Below are positions 32,542-40,919 of a stretch of 64,000 nt of DNA, piece after piece (the first letter of the stretch is position 1; every line of letters begins with the position of its first letter). The DNA lies in the NCBI GenBank assembly GCA_964456985.1, contig CAYWDH010000004.1, forward strand, positions 45,938-109,937. Direction: 5' to 3'. The stretch comes from WJMT01 sp964456985 (GTDB lineage Bacteria; Acidobacteriota; Aminicenantia; Aminicenantales; Aminicenantaceae). Position numbers and translations under genes: made by a program. The notes beneath the pieces are model-generated. The model saw only the letters and a list, made by a program, of their open reading frames with translations, was not told the DNA's origin and searched no databases.

Positions 32542-34554
32542 TTACGGATTCTCTTTATTGATAAGATTGAGAAATTCTTCCTCACTCACAAGAGAAGTCC
32601 CCAATTCTTTTGCTTTTGCCAGTTTAGAGCCCGGTGATTCTCCCACGACAAGATAGTCCGTCTTGCTGCTCAATGAAGAGGTCACTTTGCCTCCAAGACT
32701 TTCGATAACACGTTTGGCTTCCTCCCTGGAGAAATTTTCGAGAGCGCCGGTAAGGACAAAGGTTTTTTCTTTGAGAATTTTATGGGTACCAATCTCTTCT
32801 TTTTCATAATCGAATCTGAGCCCGGCCTGCTTGAGTCTTGTGAGAAGTTCTTTATGCTCCGGCTGTTTAAAAGTGAAGACAATGCTTTCTGCCACTTTCG
32901 GTCCAATGTCCTGTATAGAGGTCAAATCTTCCTTTGAAGCGATTTCAAGGCTACCGATGCTTTTGAAATGAGAAGCCAGGATATGAGCGGTCCGCTCTCC
33001 GACATATCTTATTCCCATGGCAAAGATCAGTCGTCCAAGCCCGCACTGTTTGGATTTTTGGATCTCCTGTAAAAGGTTTTCTGAGCTTTTATCTCCCATT
33101 CTTTCAAGGGAAGATAGCTTGTCAGGATTAAGAAAGTAAATGTCCGGAATTCCTTTGACCTGTCCGGAACTTACAAGCTGTTCTACGAGAGACTCCCCCA
33201 GCCCTTCGATATTCATAGCCCTCCTGGAAGCAAAATGAAGAAGAGACTGTTTGAGTTTTGCAGGACATGATGGATTTGTGCAGCGTGAAACCGCTTCTCC
33301 CTGAGGCCTAAAGGCAGCTGCATAGCACACAGGGCACTTGGATGGGAACTCAAACTTTTTCTCTTTCCCTGTGCGCTTTTCTTTCATAACAGAGACGATT
33401 TTTGGAATCACATCACCGCTTCTTTCGACAAGGACCGTATCTCCTATTCGGATGTCTTTTCTCTTTATTTCCTCTTCGTTATGGAGAGTGGCTCTGCTTA
33501 TGGTTATGCCGGAGATCTTTACAGGTCTGAGCTCAGCCACGGGAGTTAGGGCTCCGGTACGGCCTACTTGGATGCGGATGTTTTTGACCTGGGTCGTTCC
33601 CTGTCTGGCAGGAAACTTAAAGGAAATCGCCCATCTGGGGAATTTAGATGTCTCTCCAAGACGCCTCTGCTGGTCTGTTGCGTTGACTTTTATGACGATC
33701 CCATCCACATCATAGTCCAGATTTTCTCTCTCTGAACGGAGTTTATCATAGCTAGAGATGATCTCTTCAATGGAAGAGCAAAGACGGGAGAAGGGATTGG
33801 TTTTAAATCCAAGCTGCTTTAATACCTTTAGATTTTGCCATTGAGAATCCAGCTCTTTCTGTTCGACAAAAATGGTGTAGAGAAATATATCAAGATTCCT
33901 TTTTGCCACTTCTTTAGGGTCAAGGAGCCTGATGGATCCTGCCGCCGCATTTCTGGGATTAGCAAAAAGAGGCTCTTTATTCTGTTTTTTAAACCGGTTT
34001 ATAGCTTCAAAGGATTGAAAAGGAAGAAAGATCTCTCCTCTTACTTCGACTTCCTTTTCCTCAGGTATGGTGAGCGGAAGGCTTTTAATGGTTTTAACAT
34101 TCAAGGTGATATCATCTCCTCTTATTCCGTCACCTCTGGTAACGGCCTGATAGAAATTCCCTCCCCTGTATTGGACAGATACCCCCAGTCCGTCGATTTT
34201 GAGCTCAATGACATATTTTGTCTCCTCATCAGAAAGCAGTCTTTTAACTCTGCTCTCAAATTCATAAAGTTCTTCGCTGTTGTAGCAGTTATCCAGGCTG
34301 AGCATGGGAACTCTGTGCCTTACAGAAGAAAATCCCTCAAGTGGTTCTTCTCCCACCCTTTGGGTCGGAGATTCCGGTATGATCAATTCAGGATATCTTT
34401 GTTCCAGGAGCTGGAGTTCTCTTATGAGCTGGTCAAATTCGTAATCAGATATCTGCGGATCGTTATCAACATAATATTTTTTTTCATGGTATGTGATATC
34501 TCTTCTTAATTTCCTGATTTTTTTCTTTATCTGGTTTAGATGAGATGAGACCAT
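32542..34554 (-). CDS. ligA: NAD-dependent DNA ligase
   Basis: A 670-residue ligase, of normal length. Domain Ia (YHEKKYYVDNDPQISDYEFD) precedes the adenylation domain with active-site Lys119 in ELKIDGLGVS, then the OB fold (VGRTGALTPVAELRPV), the four-cysteine zinc finger (CPVCYAAAF ... CTNPSCPAKL), helix-hairpin-helix repeats and a C-terminal BRCT domain (EKTFVLTGALENFSREEAKRVIESLGGKV). It seals nicks in replication and repair using NAD. All key parts are intact. Confidence 0.97.
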   Translation of the reverse strand: MVSSHLNQIKKKIRKLRRDITYHEKKYYVDNDPQISDYEFDQLIRELQLLEQRYPELIIPESPTQRVGEEPLEGFSSVRHRVPMLSLDNCYNSEELYEFESRVKRLLSDEETKYVIELKIDGLGVSVQYRGGNFYQAVTRGDGIRGDDITLNVKTIKSLPLTIPEEKEVEVRGEIFLPFQSFEAINRFKKQNKEPLFANPRNAAAGSIRLLDPKEVAKRNLDIFLYTIFVEQKELDSQWQNLKVLKQLGFKTNPFSRLCSSIEEIISSYDKLRSERENLDYDVDGIVIKVNATDQQRRLGETSKFPRWAISFKFPARQGTTQVKNIRIQVGRTGALTPVAELRPVKISGITISRATLHNEEEIKRKDIRIGDTVLVERSGDVIPKIVSVMKEKRTGKEKKFEFPSKCPVCYAAAFRPQGEAVSRCTNPSCPAKLKQSLLHFASRRAMNIEGLGESLVEQLVSSGQVKGIPDIYFLNPDKLSSLERMGDKSSENLLQEIQKSKQCGLGRLIFAMGIRYVGERTAHILASHFKSIGSLEIASKEDLTSIQDIGPKVAESIVFTFKQPEHKELLTRLKQAGLRFDYEKEEIGTHKILKEKTFVLTGALENFSREEAKRVIESLGGKVTSSLSSKTDYLVVGESPGSKLAKAKELGTSLVSEEEFLNLINKENP

Positions 34555-34652
34555 AGAGGTTCTTTGTCAAAAGAGAATTTTTTACTTATATGATATACGA
34601 TGTGCTTGGGAAATCAAATAAAAGAGAAAAGAATGTGTGACTTTAACGGATT

Positions 34653-35843
34653 CTATTCTATGCCGAGTTTTTTCTTTACCTGCTCAATGAGGGCATTGAA
34701 TTTATCGAGCTCTGCTTGTTGTTCTTCCTGGATTTTATTGATATTTTCCTGAAGAGATGCGATATCTTTTCTCATCTCCTCGACCTCTTTCTTTTCTTTG
34801 GCCGTCAGGTCCTCCTCGTTTTTTTCTCCGAACTTTTTATTGAAAGTGGTCGTCAATTTTTCGAGCTCTTTAGCTTTTGCAGACAGTTCCTTGACCTTGT
34901 CGTTATAAGAGGATTTGTTACTGAAATAAAGGCCTTCAGCGAGTTTCATGGCCTCCTTTGTATGGGCTTTAGAGAGCAGACTAGCATACAATGAATATTC
35001 AACGGCTTCATCAATGACACTCGAATCATTTTTAGCTTTTGAAGCCAGTAAGATACCTATGTTATAAGCGACTTCACCGTTTTTCTGCTTTGCAAAGGCC
35101 TGTTTGTAGTATTTCAAAGCTTCATCTTTCTTCCCGCATCTATGAAGGGCTTTGGCATAAAAAGAGGTGGATGCAAAGTTGTTCAATATATCATTGGTCA
35201 CTTTAAAGGCTTGGGCCGCATCTGCGTAGTCTTTGTTTTCATAGAGTGTTTTTCCCAGGCTTGCGACTTCAGATATGATCTGTTTGTTCTTCAATATATT
35301 ATAGGAGGAGACATATTTTTCTATGCTTCCTTTATAATTGCCGGCTTTCTTCATGGCCTGGGCCTGTGTGTAATAACCGGCTCCTATCATCTGGTTCCAT
35401 GCGTTAGCGCTCTGTGAATCCGGTGCGCTCTTTTTTGCGGATTGGGCAGTCTGGACCACTTGGGCACCATAGGATACGGCTTTGTCAAGATCCTGATCCT
35501 GGTTGGATAGAGTAGAGGCCAGATTTATCAGGACCTGGCATTTGGTGCTGTCATCCAGATTGTCGAGCTCTAGGGCTTTTTCTCCGTATTTGATGATATC
35601 CGCCTGTGTTTTTCCTTCATAAGGTGAAATGCAAAGAGTCGCGTTTGCAAAATTTTCATTTTCTTCGCCTTTTCCTCCGTATTTAGAGAGCCAGGCTTTA
35701 AGCAGTGAAGCTCTCTGATTGGCATCAGAAGCTGTCATGGCTTTAATATATTCTTCTTTGGCGGTTGGATTTTGGGCAGGCAGTAAGCTGCACAAGAATA
35801 AACCCAGTATTATGGAAGCGAGGGCTGTCTTTTTCATTTTCAT
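34653..35843 (-). CDS. secreted TPR protein with C-terminal coiled coil
   Basis: A 396-residue exported protein. A signal peptide (about 1-24, KKTALASIILGLFLCSLLPAQ) precedes several TPR-like helical repeats (ADIIKYGEKALELDNLDD, AAQAFKVTNDIL, AKALHRCGKKDEALKYYKQAF). From about 300 a long coiled coil rich in Glu and Lys runs to the end (LSAKAKELEKLTTTFNK ... IQEEQQAELDKFNALIEQVKKKLGIE). A periplasmic scaffolding or outer-membrane-assembly role is possible but not shown. A good Shine-Dalgarno (AAGGAGTG) and a clear promoter precede it. It is a single gene. Confidence 0.8.
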   Translation of the reverse strand: MKMKKTALASIILGLFLCSLLPAQNPTAKEEYIKAMTASDANQRASLLKAWLSKYGGKGEENENFANATLCISPYEGKTQADIIKYGEKALELDNLDDSTKCQVLINLASTLSNQDQDLDKAVSYGAQVVQTAQSAKKSAPDSQSANAWNQMIGAGYYTQAQAMKKAGNYKGSIEKYVSSYNILKNKQIISEVASLGKTLYENKDYADAAQAFKVTNDILNNFASTSFYAKALHRCGKKDEALKYYKQAFAKQKNGEVAYNIGILLASKAKNDSSVIDEAVEYSLYASLLSKAHTKEAMKLAEGLYFSNKSSYNDKVKELSAKAKELEKLTTTFNKKFGEKNEEDLTAKEKKEVEEMRKDIASLQENINKIQEEQQAELDKFNALIEQVKKKLGIE

Positions 35844-35864
35844 TCACTCCTTGAGATTTTTTGC

Positions 35865-35893
35865 ATGATAGTCATTGTTATAACAAATGTCAA
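35865..35893 (-). promoter_or_regulatory. promoter of the secreted TPR protein gene
   Basis: On the minus strand, TTGACA (35893-35888), a 17-nt spacer and TATCAT (35870-35865). The leader to the ATG at 35843 would be about 15 nt, room for the AAGGAGTG ribosome site. Confidence 0.6.
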
Positions 35894-36055
35894 ATTTTAT
35901 TCCACTCTAAAAAACTCCTTGTCTCCCATAAATATAATAGCAGATATTTCCCTGTATGAAAAGTTCGCTTCCTTGCCATATATTCTTAAAAAACGGTACC
36001 ATTATGGCTGATTCAATCTAATTAGTATTACGTTTTTTTTCAAAGACCTGTTTAT

Positions 36056-36133
36056 CCTGACCTATTCATAAAAAATGGCGATGTTTATTTTTTTGTTTTG
36101 AAGCAACCTTGGCTTGTTCATCATCCAGGCTAT
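36056..36133 (-). repeat. dispersed repeat, copy B (internally deleted)
   Basis: CCTGACCTATTCAT followed by AAAAAATGGCGATG matches the left end of copy A. The next TTTTTTTGTTTTGA matches copy C, but then the sequence jumps to AGCAACCT...CATCCAGGCTA, the far end of copy C (50683-50713). About 170 nt of the middle, including the promoter-like core and the second inverted-repeat arm, are absent. It lies in the 334-nt gap between the TPR gene and murB. The remainder of that gap holds the TPR promoter and nothing else recognisable. Its left end points towards the TPR gene. Confidence 0.7.
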
Positions 36134-36177
36134 TTTTCCCGGTTTAGATTTTTTTAGCTTTCATGTAAAATGATTTC

Positions 36178-37110
36178 ATGAGAGATTTCCAGGAGCATTT
36201 TAAATCCGAAGTCAGTCGCGAACTGAAGAAATCCGTCCCCCTCAGCCAGTTTTCAAACTTCAAAATAGGAGGGAAAGCTGATTATTTTTTTTCTGCATCC
36301 TCCCTCAAGGAATTGATGACTGCGGTTTGTCTATCTGAGAAAGAATCTGTTTCTTACAGAATAATCGGGGGTGGCTACAATGTACTGTTTGATGATGAGG
36401 GATTCAGAGGGCTGGTCATAAAAAACGATGTCAAAGGTATAACAAAGCTTAAGGATTTTTTAGTGGAAGTTTTATCTGGCACATATCTGGATGATGTGAT
36501 TGATTTCTGTAAAGAGCGAGGACTTGGAGGGGCTTCATTTTTAGCAGGGATACCGGGAACAGTCGGAGGGGCGGTCTATGGTAATGCGGGTGCTTTTGGC
36601 CGGAGTATAGGGGATATTCTGGAAGAGGCAGAGGTTCTGAAACTTGTCGGAAAAAGGACTGATGTAATAAAGCTCACGAAAAATCAGATGGGATTTCAAT
36701 ACAGAAAGAGCCTTCTTAAGGAAAAGCCGTTCATTTTACTGAAGGCTGTTTTCAAGCTGATACCGGAGAGTCCTGAGGTCATAAAAAAAGAAATAGAAAA
36801 AAATATAAAGGAAAGAAAGAAAAAACATCCTCCCTGGTCTGTTGCATGTGCCGGAAGTTATTTTAAAAATCCGGTTTCAAATTCGGGAAAGAAGATAGCA
36901 GCCGGATTTCTTCTGGATAGGGTCGGAGCGAGAAGCCTGAAGAGAGGCGATGCGGCGGTTTACAAAGGTCATGCAAATTTTCTTATTAATACCGGGAATG
37001 CAACCTCAAAAGATATCAGAGGACTTGCAGCTGAGCTCAAACAAAGGGTTAAGAAAAGATTTGGCATTACTCTGGAAGAGGAAGTCGTGTTTATTCCAGC
37101 AGAGCCTTGA
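36178..37110 (+). CDS. murB: UDP-N-acetylenolpyruvoylglucosamine reductase
   Basis: A 310-residue FAD enzyme that makes UDP-MurNAc with NADPH, after the MurA step. The FAD-binding segments are IIGGGYNVLFDDEGFRGLVI, GLGGASFLAGIPGTVGGAVYGNAGAFG and FQYRKSLL. The catalytic Ser is in CAGSYFKNP and the terminal Glu is in ITLEEEVVFIP. Residues lacking relative to E. coli make it a type II MurB. No Shine-Dalgarno precedes the ATG, and a possible -10 (TAAAAT at 36166-36171) would start the RNA at the ATG itself. It overlaps the convergent DUF2520 gene by 20 nt. Confidence 0.95.
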   Translation: MRDFQEHFKSEVSRELKKSVPLSQFSNFKIGGKADYFFSASSLKELMTAVCLSEKESVSYRIIGGGYNVLFDDEGFRGLVIKNDVKGITKLKDFLVEVLSGTYLDDVIDFCKERGLGGASFLAGIPGTVGGAVYGNAGAFGRSIGDILEEAEVLKLVGKRTDVIKLTKNQMGFQYRKSLLKEKPFILLKAVFKLIPESPEVIKKEIEKNIKERKKKHPPWSVACAGSYFKNPVSNSGKKIAAGFLLDRVGARSLKRGDAAVYKGHANFLINTGNATSKDIRGLAAELKQRVKKRFGITLEEEVVFIPAEP

Positions 37111-37948
37111 TCCTTTTTATTTTGTTTGGGGGCAGATACTTTTCTTTTACGGCTATTTTAAGGGCCTGTGCGGCCAGGTCTTTGTATATCTTGAGAAGAG
37201 AGGGGTGTGTTTCAAGACATTTCATATGGGATGTCAGGGTATCAAGGTCTCCCCTTAAAACAGGCCCGGTTAAAGAGCCGGAGACACTGTTTTGCTCTAT
37301 ATTGTCCAGAGTCCCCTTAACCAGAGGCAGAAGGATCTCAATTTGGTGTTTTTTGGATATGCCGGCTTTTGCCAGAAGATTTTCTGAAATTCCCATAAGA
37401 ACAGTTAAATAATTAGAGGCAATGGTACAGGCTGTATGGTAAAGAGGTTTATTGTTTGCATCTAACACAATGGGATGGCCTCCCAGTTTAGTTACCATTG
37501 TATTGGCTAATTGCAGCGCTTCAGCATCTCCTTCAATACCAAAGTAGATGTCTTTAAAAAGGCCGGAGTCGCGGCTTTTTTTCGGGAAGCTCTGGACAGG
37601 ATGGAGGGATGCTGTGACAGCTCCTGATTTCCGGAGCGGTTGGAGGATGCGGCTGGATAAAATACCGCTGCAGTGGAAGATGAATTTTTTATCCAGATCA
37701 AGTGATGAGAGTTCATTAACCACATCTTTTATGCTGTCATCCGGGACAGAAAGTATAACTGTTTCTGCGTTTGCAGCTGCCTTTTTGTTGTCAGTTACCG
37801 GCCTGCCTTCTCCGATGACATCCACACTTTCTCTGGCGGATGAAAGGGACCTGCAGGAGGCGGTAATGATATGAAAGCCCTGTTGAGATAAGGAATACCC
37901 CAGTGTTGTCCCCAGTCTTCCCGCGCCGATGATGGCTGTTTTTTTCAT
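37091..37948 (-). CDS. Rossmann-fold/DUF2520 dehydrogenase-like protein
   Basis: A 285-residue protein. An N-terminal NAD(P)-binding loop TAIIGAGRLGTTLGYSLSQQGF is followed by TVILSVPDDSIKDVV and HCSGILSSRIL. The C-terminal helical DUF2520 domain has YHTACTIASNYLTVLMG and LTGPVLRGDLDTLTSHM. The architecture resembles 6-phosphogluconate and F420-dependent dehydrogenases, but the substrate is not established. It overlaps the upstream NYN RNase gene by 4 nt and the convergent murB by 20 nt. Confidence 0.85.
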   Translation of the reverse strand: MKKTAIIGAGRLGTTLGYSLSQQGFHIITASCRSLSSARESVDVIGEGRPVTDNKKAAANAETVILSVPDDSIKDVVNELSSLDLDKKFIFHCSGILSSRILQPLRKSGAVTASLHPVQSFPKKSRDSGLFKDIYFGIEGDAEALQLANTMVTKLGGHPIVLDANNKPLYHTACTIASNYLTVLMGISENLLAKAGISKKHQIEILLPLVKGTLDNIEQNSVSGSLTGPVLRGDLDTLTSHMKCLETHPSLLKIYKDLAAQALKIAVKEKYLPPNKIKRIKALLE

Positions 37949-38424
37949 TTTTTTCTTTCAAAAATATTTGACCAGAATTTAACTTCCAGAGGAGTTGGAA
38001 GGTCAACGTTCTTCTCCAGTTCCTTGACTCTTTTATATTTTTTCTGTGCTTTTTTGAGGTGTTTTCTGAATTCTTCACAGCTGAGGCTTTTGGCTCCTTT
38101 TGATTTGGCAAAGTGTTTGATTTCTCTATCCGAACTCACCACAAAAAAACGCCTCAGGTCGGTTTCTTTGGAGATTATTTTTTTTATGACCTCATCAGCA
38201 TCCTGGCCCTTGTCCGGATAGAACACATAAAAAGGCATGCCTTTAAAATCTTCTTCTGTGATATCCGGATCAGGAGGGCCGTCAAACACAACAATGACTC
38301 TGGTGTTTTTGATCTTCTGAAAGACAAGAAGCCTGCCTATCAGCTCAAAACGGCTGTCAGGTGTTTTGATTTCCAGAAAAGGGAGATGCCCTATAAGGTT
38401 ATTGCCGTCTATGAGATAGGGCAT
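37945..38424 (-). CDS. NYN-domain (YacP-like) RNase
   Basis: A 159-residue PIN-like protein. The conserved acidic residues of the NYN fold are Asp6 (YLIDGNNLIG), Asp48 (VVFDGPP), Asp75/Asp77 (GQDADEVI) and Asp99 (VVSSDREI), which would bind catalytic metal. YacP/Rae1 family members cut mRNA or rRNA in B. subtilis; this one may be similar, but its target is unknown. It is coupled to the DUF2520 gene by a 4-nt overlap and follows the metallo-hydrolase gene by 17 nt. Confidence 0.85.
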   Translation of the reverse strand: MPYLIDGNNLIGHLPFLEIKTPDSRFELIGRLLVFQKIKNTRVIVVFDGPPDPDITEEDFKGMPFYVFYPDKGQDADEVIKKIISKETDLRRFFVVSSDREIKHFAKSKGAKSLSCEEFRKHLKKAQKKYKRVKELEKNVDLPTPLEVKFWSNIFERKK

Positions 38425-38441
38425 GAGAGGTCTGCGTCCAT

Positions 38442-39098
38442 TTACTGGAGATCGTAACTTTCCCCGGGTTTGAGAATGATGACCTCAGCCCTGTCTCCTA
38501 CTCGCTTTTTAAATTCTTCGGGATCGGCATTGATGAGAGGGAATGTGCCGTAGTGGATGGGAATGACTTTTTTTGTTTGTGTGAATTCAACGGCTTTGGC
38601 CGCAGAGTTCACTCCCATTGTGTACCTGTCTCCAATGGGAAGGAAGCTCAGGTCCGGGTGAAAGAAATCTGCTATCAGCTTCATGTCATATGTAAGGGCC
38701 GTATCTCCGGCATGGTAGAGGGTTTTATCATCCATCTCTATGACCACGCCGGCAGGGTCTCCTTTGTCGCATGAATGAAGCGCGTTGACCATATGGATTT
38801 TGACCCCTTTGACCTCTACGGTACCGCCAATATTCATTTGTTCTGCGGTGATGCCTTCTGATTCTGCCATAACCGCGATCTCAAATATTCCCACCAGTGT
38901 AGCCCCTGTTTTTTTGCATATGGAAAAGGCATCTCCGAGATGATCTGAGTGGTCGTGTGTGACGACGACTATATCAGCATCTGTGATTTGTTCCGGCGAA
39001 AGGGATGCGGCAGGATTTTCTGACAGGTAAGGATCGATATAGATGGTTTGTGTTCCTTCTATTTTAACTGCGGAATGGCCCAAACGTGTGATTTTCAT
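38442..39098 (-). CDS. UPF0173-type metal-dependent hydrolase
   Basis: A 218-residue single-domain metallo-beta-lactamase-fold protein. The THDHSDHLGD motif (His48, His50, Asp52, His53) and later LYHAGDTALTYDM and IPIHYGTFPL supply the two-metal site. This is the UPF0173 family; some relatives cleave acyl homoserine lactones or cyclic phosphates, but the substrate here is unknown. AGGAGGAATC precedes the ATG. Confidence 0.88.
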   Translation of the reverse strand: MKITRLGHSAVKIEGTQTIYIDPYLSENPAASLSPEQITDADIVVVTHDHSDHLGDAFSICKKTGATLVGIFEIAVMAESEGITAEQMNIGGTVEVKGVKIHMVNALHSCDKGDPAGVVIEMDDKTLYHAGDTALTYDMKLIADFFHPDLSFLPIGDRYTMGVNSAAKAVEFTQTKKVIPIHYGTFPLINADPEEFKKRVGDRAEVIILKPGESYDLQ

Positions 39099-39148
39099 TT
39101 GATTCCTCCTCTATAAATGATGACTATTTTAATAATAAATATTACTTT

Positions 39149-39493
39149 TTATCCGGGAGGCCAGGTCATCCTCCGGCCGCCAAGGAGGTGGAAGTGAATA
39201 TGGGACACTTCCTGGCCTGATTCTTTTCCAGTATTGAGGACGATTCTGTATCCTTTTTTGTCTATTTTCTTTTGTGCCGCGATTTTTTTTGCAACTAAAA
39301 GCATGTCACCGATAAGGCCTTTTTTATCTTCCGGGATTTCATTTAAAGAGGTAAAATGAAGTTTTGGAACGAGAAGAATATGGACCGGTGCTTTGGGATT
39401 TATATCTTCGAATGCAAGGATGTTTTCGTCTTCATAGACTTTTTCAGACGGGATTTCCTTATTGACTATTTTGCAGAAAATACAGTCTTTCAT
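39149..39493 (-). CDS. HIT-family (HINT-like) nucleotide hydrolase
   Basis: A 114-residue protein. CIFCKIVNKEIPSEKVYEDE starts the fold and the histidine triad is His98, His100 and His102 in HIHFHLLGGR, with the closing WPPG. HINT proteins hydrolyse AMP-lysine or AMP-amidates. The Cys pair CIFC may bind zinc with a later His. It follows murA by 22 nt on the same strand, so may be co-transcribed. AGGAGGA precedes the start. Confidence 0.95.
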   Translation of the reverse strand: MKDCIFCKIVNKEIPSEKVYEDENILAFEDINPKAPVHILLVPKLHFTSLNEIPEDKKGLIGDMLLVAKKIAAQKKIDKKGYRIVLNTGKESGQEVSHIHFHLLGGRRMTWPPG

Positions 39494-39515
39494 TTTTCCT
39501 CCTTTCTTTATATCC

Positions 39516-40778
39516 TTATTCCTTTATTCTCTCTATATCAGCTCCCAGTGAAATGAGTTTCTTTTCCAGATTTTCGTATCCTCTGTCCAAATGGTGTGCC
39601 TCGGTAATGGTGGTCTCCCCGCTGGCAATCAATCCTGCCAGTACGAGAGATGCAGAGGCTCTTAGATCAGTGGCTGTTGTTTCAGCACCTGAGAGAGGAG
39701 TTTTTCCTTTGACTATGGCTTTATCTCCGGAAACTTCGATATTCGCTCCCAGGCGAAGGAGTTCATTGATATGCGAGAATCGTCTGTCAAATATGGTTTC
39801 TGTGATGATAGAGGTTCCTTCCGCCTGAGTCATCAACACAGTAAACTGAGCCTGCATATCTGTCGGGAATCCCGGGTAAGGAGAGGTGGTGATGTCCTGT
39901 GCTTTCAGATTTTCCTGTTTTGAGACCTTAAGGGAATGCGTGTTTGGTTCTGTGATGGGCACACCGGAATATTTCATTTTTTCTATGACTGTATGCAGAT
40001 GATCAGGCCGAACATTCTTTATGGTTATTGAGTCTCCTGCCAGAGCCCCGGCTATGAGAAAAGTCCCTGCTTCGATCCTGTCGGGAATGATGTTATGGGA
40101 AGCTCCCCCCAGTTCATCTGTTCCCTTTATCCTTATGACTTCCTCTCCAATCCCGTCAATTTTGGCTCCCATTTTTATCAATAATGTACACAAGTCCACG
40201 ACTTCCGGTTCCTTTGCGCAGTTTTTCAGTGTGGTTTCACCTTTGGCCAGGCAGGCAGCCATAAGCAGGTTTTCAGTGCCTCCGACTGTTTTTCTTTCAA
40301 ACTCGATCTTTGTTCCTTGAAGGCGGCTGCTTTCAGCTCTGATATATCCGTGTTCAAGGTTAATGGACGCTCCCAGTTTTTCAAAACCATGAATATGGAG
40401 GTCAGTGGGCCGGGGCCCGATAGCACATCCTCCGGGAAGGGCGACCACGGCCTTTCCATACCTTGCCAGAAGCGGGCCCAAAACCAGAATCGAGGCGCGC
40501 ATGGCACGGACAAGTGTGTAGGAGGCTTCATATGAATTTATCTTTCTCACCTGGACACGGAGGGAATTGTCATTGATTTCGTATTCTGCCCCGAGGTCTT
40601 TCATCAGGCTCAATATGGTAAAGACGTCTTTGACCTGAGGCACGTTTTTTAGATGGATATTTTCTTTAGTGAGGAGGGAAGCGGCTATGGCGGGGAGAAC
40701 CGCATTTTTGGCTCCGCTGATGTTAACGGTTCCTTTGAGGCAGAGGTCGTGTCGGCCACGGATTTTGATTTTTTCCAT
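39516..40778 (-). CDS. murA: UDP-N-acetylglucosamine 1-carboxyvinyltransferase
   Basis: A 420-residue enolpyruvyl transferase, the first committed step of peptidoglycan synthesis. It opens with IRGRHDLCLKGTVNISGAKNAVLPAI-type residues and has Cys118 in PGGCAIGPRPTDLH, the residue that fosfomycin alkylates, so the enzyme should be fosfomycin-sensitive. The six-fold alpha/beta repeats and TDLRASASLVLAGL end are regular. murB lies 2.4 kb away on the other strand. Confidence 0.97.
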   Translation of the reverse strand: MEKIKIRGRHDLCLKGTVNISGAKNAVLPAIAASLLTKENIHLKNVPQVKDVFTILSLMKDLGAEYEINDNSLRVQVRKINSYEASYTLVRAMRASILVLGPLLARYGKAVVALPGGCAIGPRPTDLHIHGFEKLGASINLEHGYIRAESSRLQGTKIEFERKTVGGTENLLMAACLAKGETTLKNCAKEPEVVDLCTLLIKMGAKIDGIGEEVIRIKGTDELGGASHNIIPDRIEAGTFLIAGALAGDSITIKNVRPDHLHTVIEKMKYSGVPITEPNTHSLKVSKQENLKAQDITTSPYPGFPTDMQAQFTVLMTQAEGTSIITETIFDRRFSHINELLRLGANIEVSGDKAIVKGKTPLSGAETTATDLRASASLVLAGLIASGETTITEAHHLDRGYENLEKKLISLGADIERIKE

Positions 40779-40868
40779 TTGATGTTATTTTAAAATAATA
40801 GGATGCAAAATTCAATAATCCTCAGCGTTTCATAAAATAATGGCAGTACCTCATTTTGATGTTATAAT

Positions 40869-40895
40869 AAAAAAGAGCGGGAGGATATCCCGCTC
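40869..40895 (-). terminator. rho-independent terminator of citrate synthase
   Basis: GAGCGGGA (40875-40882) pairs perfectly with TCCCGCTC (40888-40895) around a 5-nt loop. On the minus strand the hairpin is followed by TTTTTT. It lies 25 nt after the gltA stop. Confidence 0.92.
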
Positions 40896-40919
40896 CTTTT
40901 ATCTGCAGTCAAGCGTTTT

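Noticed and set aside
33835..34509. 224-codon plus-strand open frame inside ligA
   Set aside because: ligA is full length with all motifs on the other strand; the frame shows no recognisable protein features.
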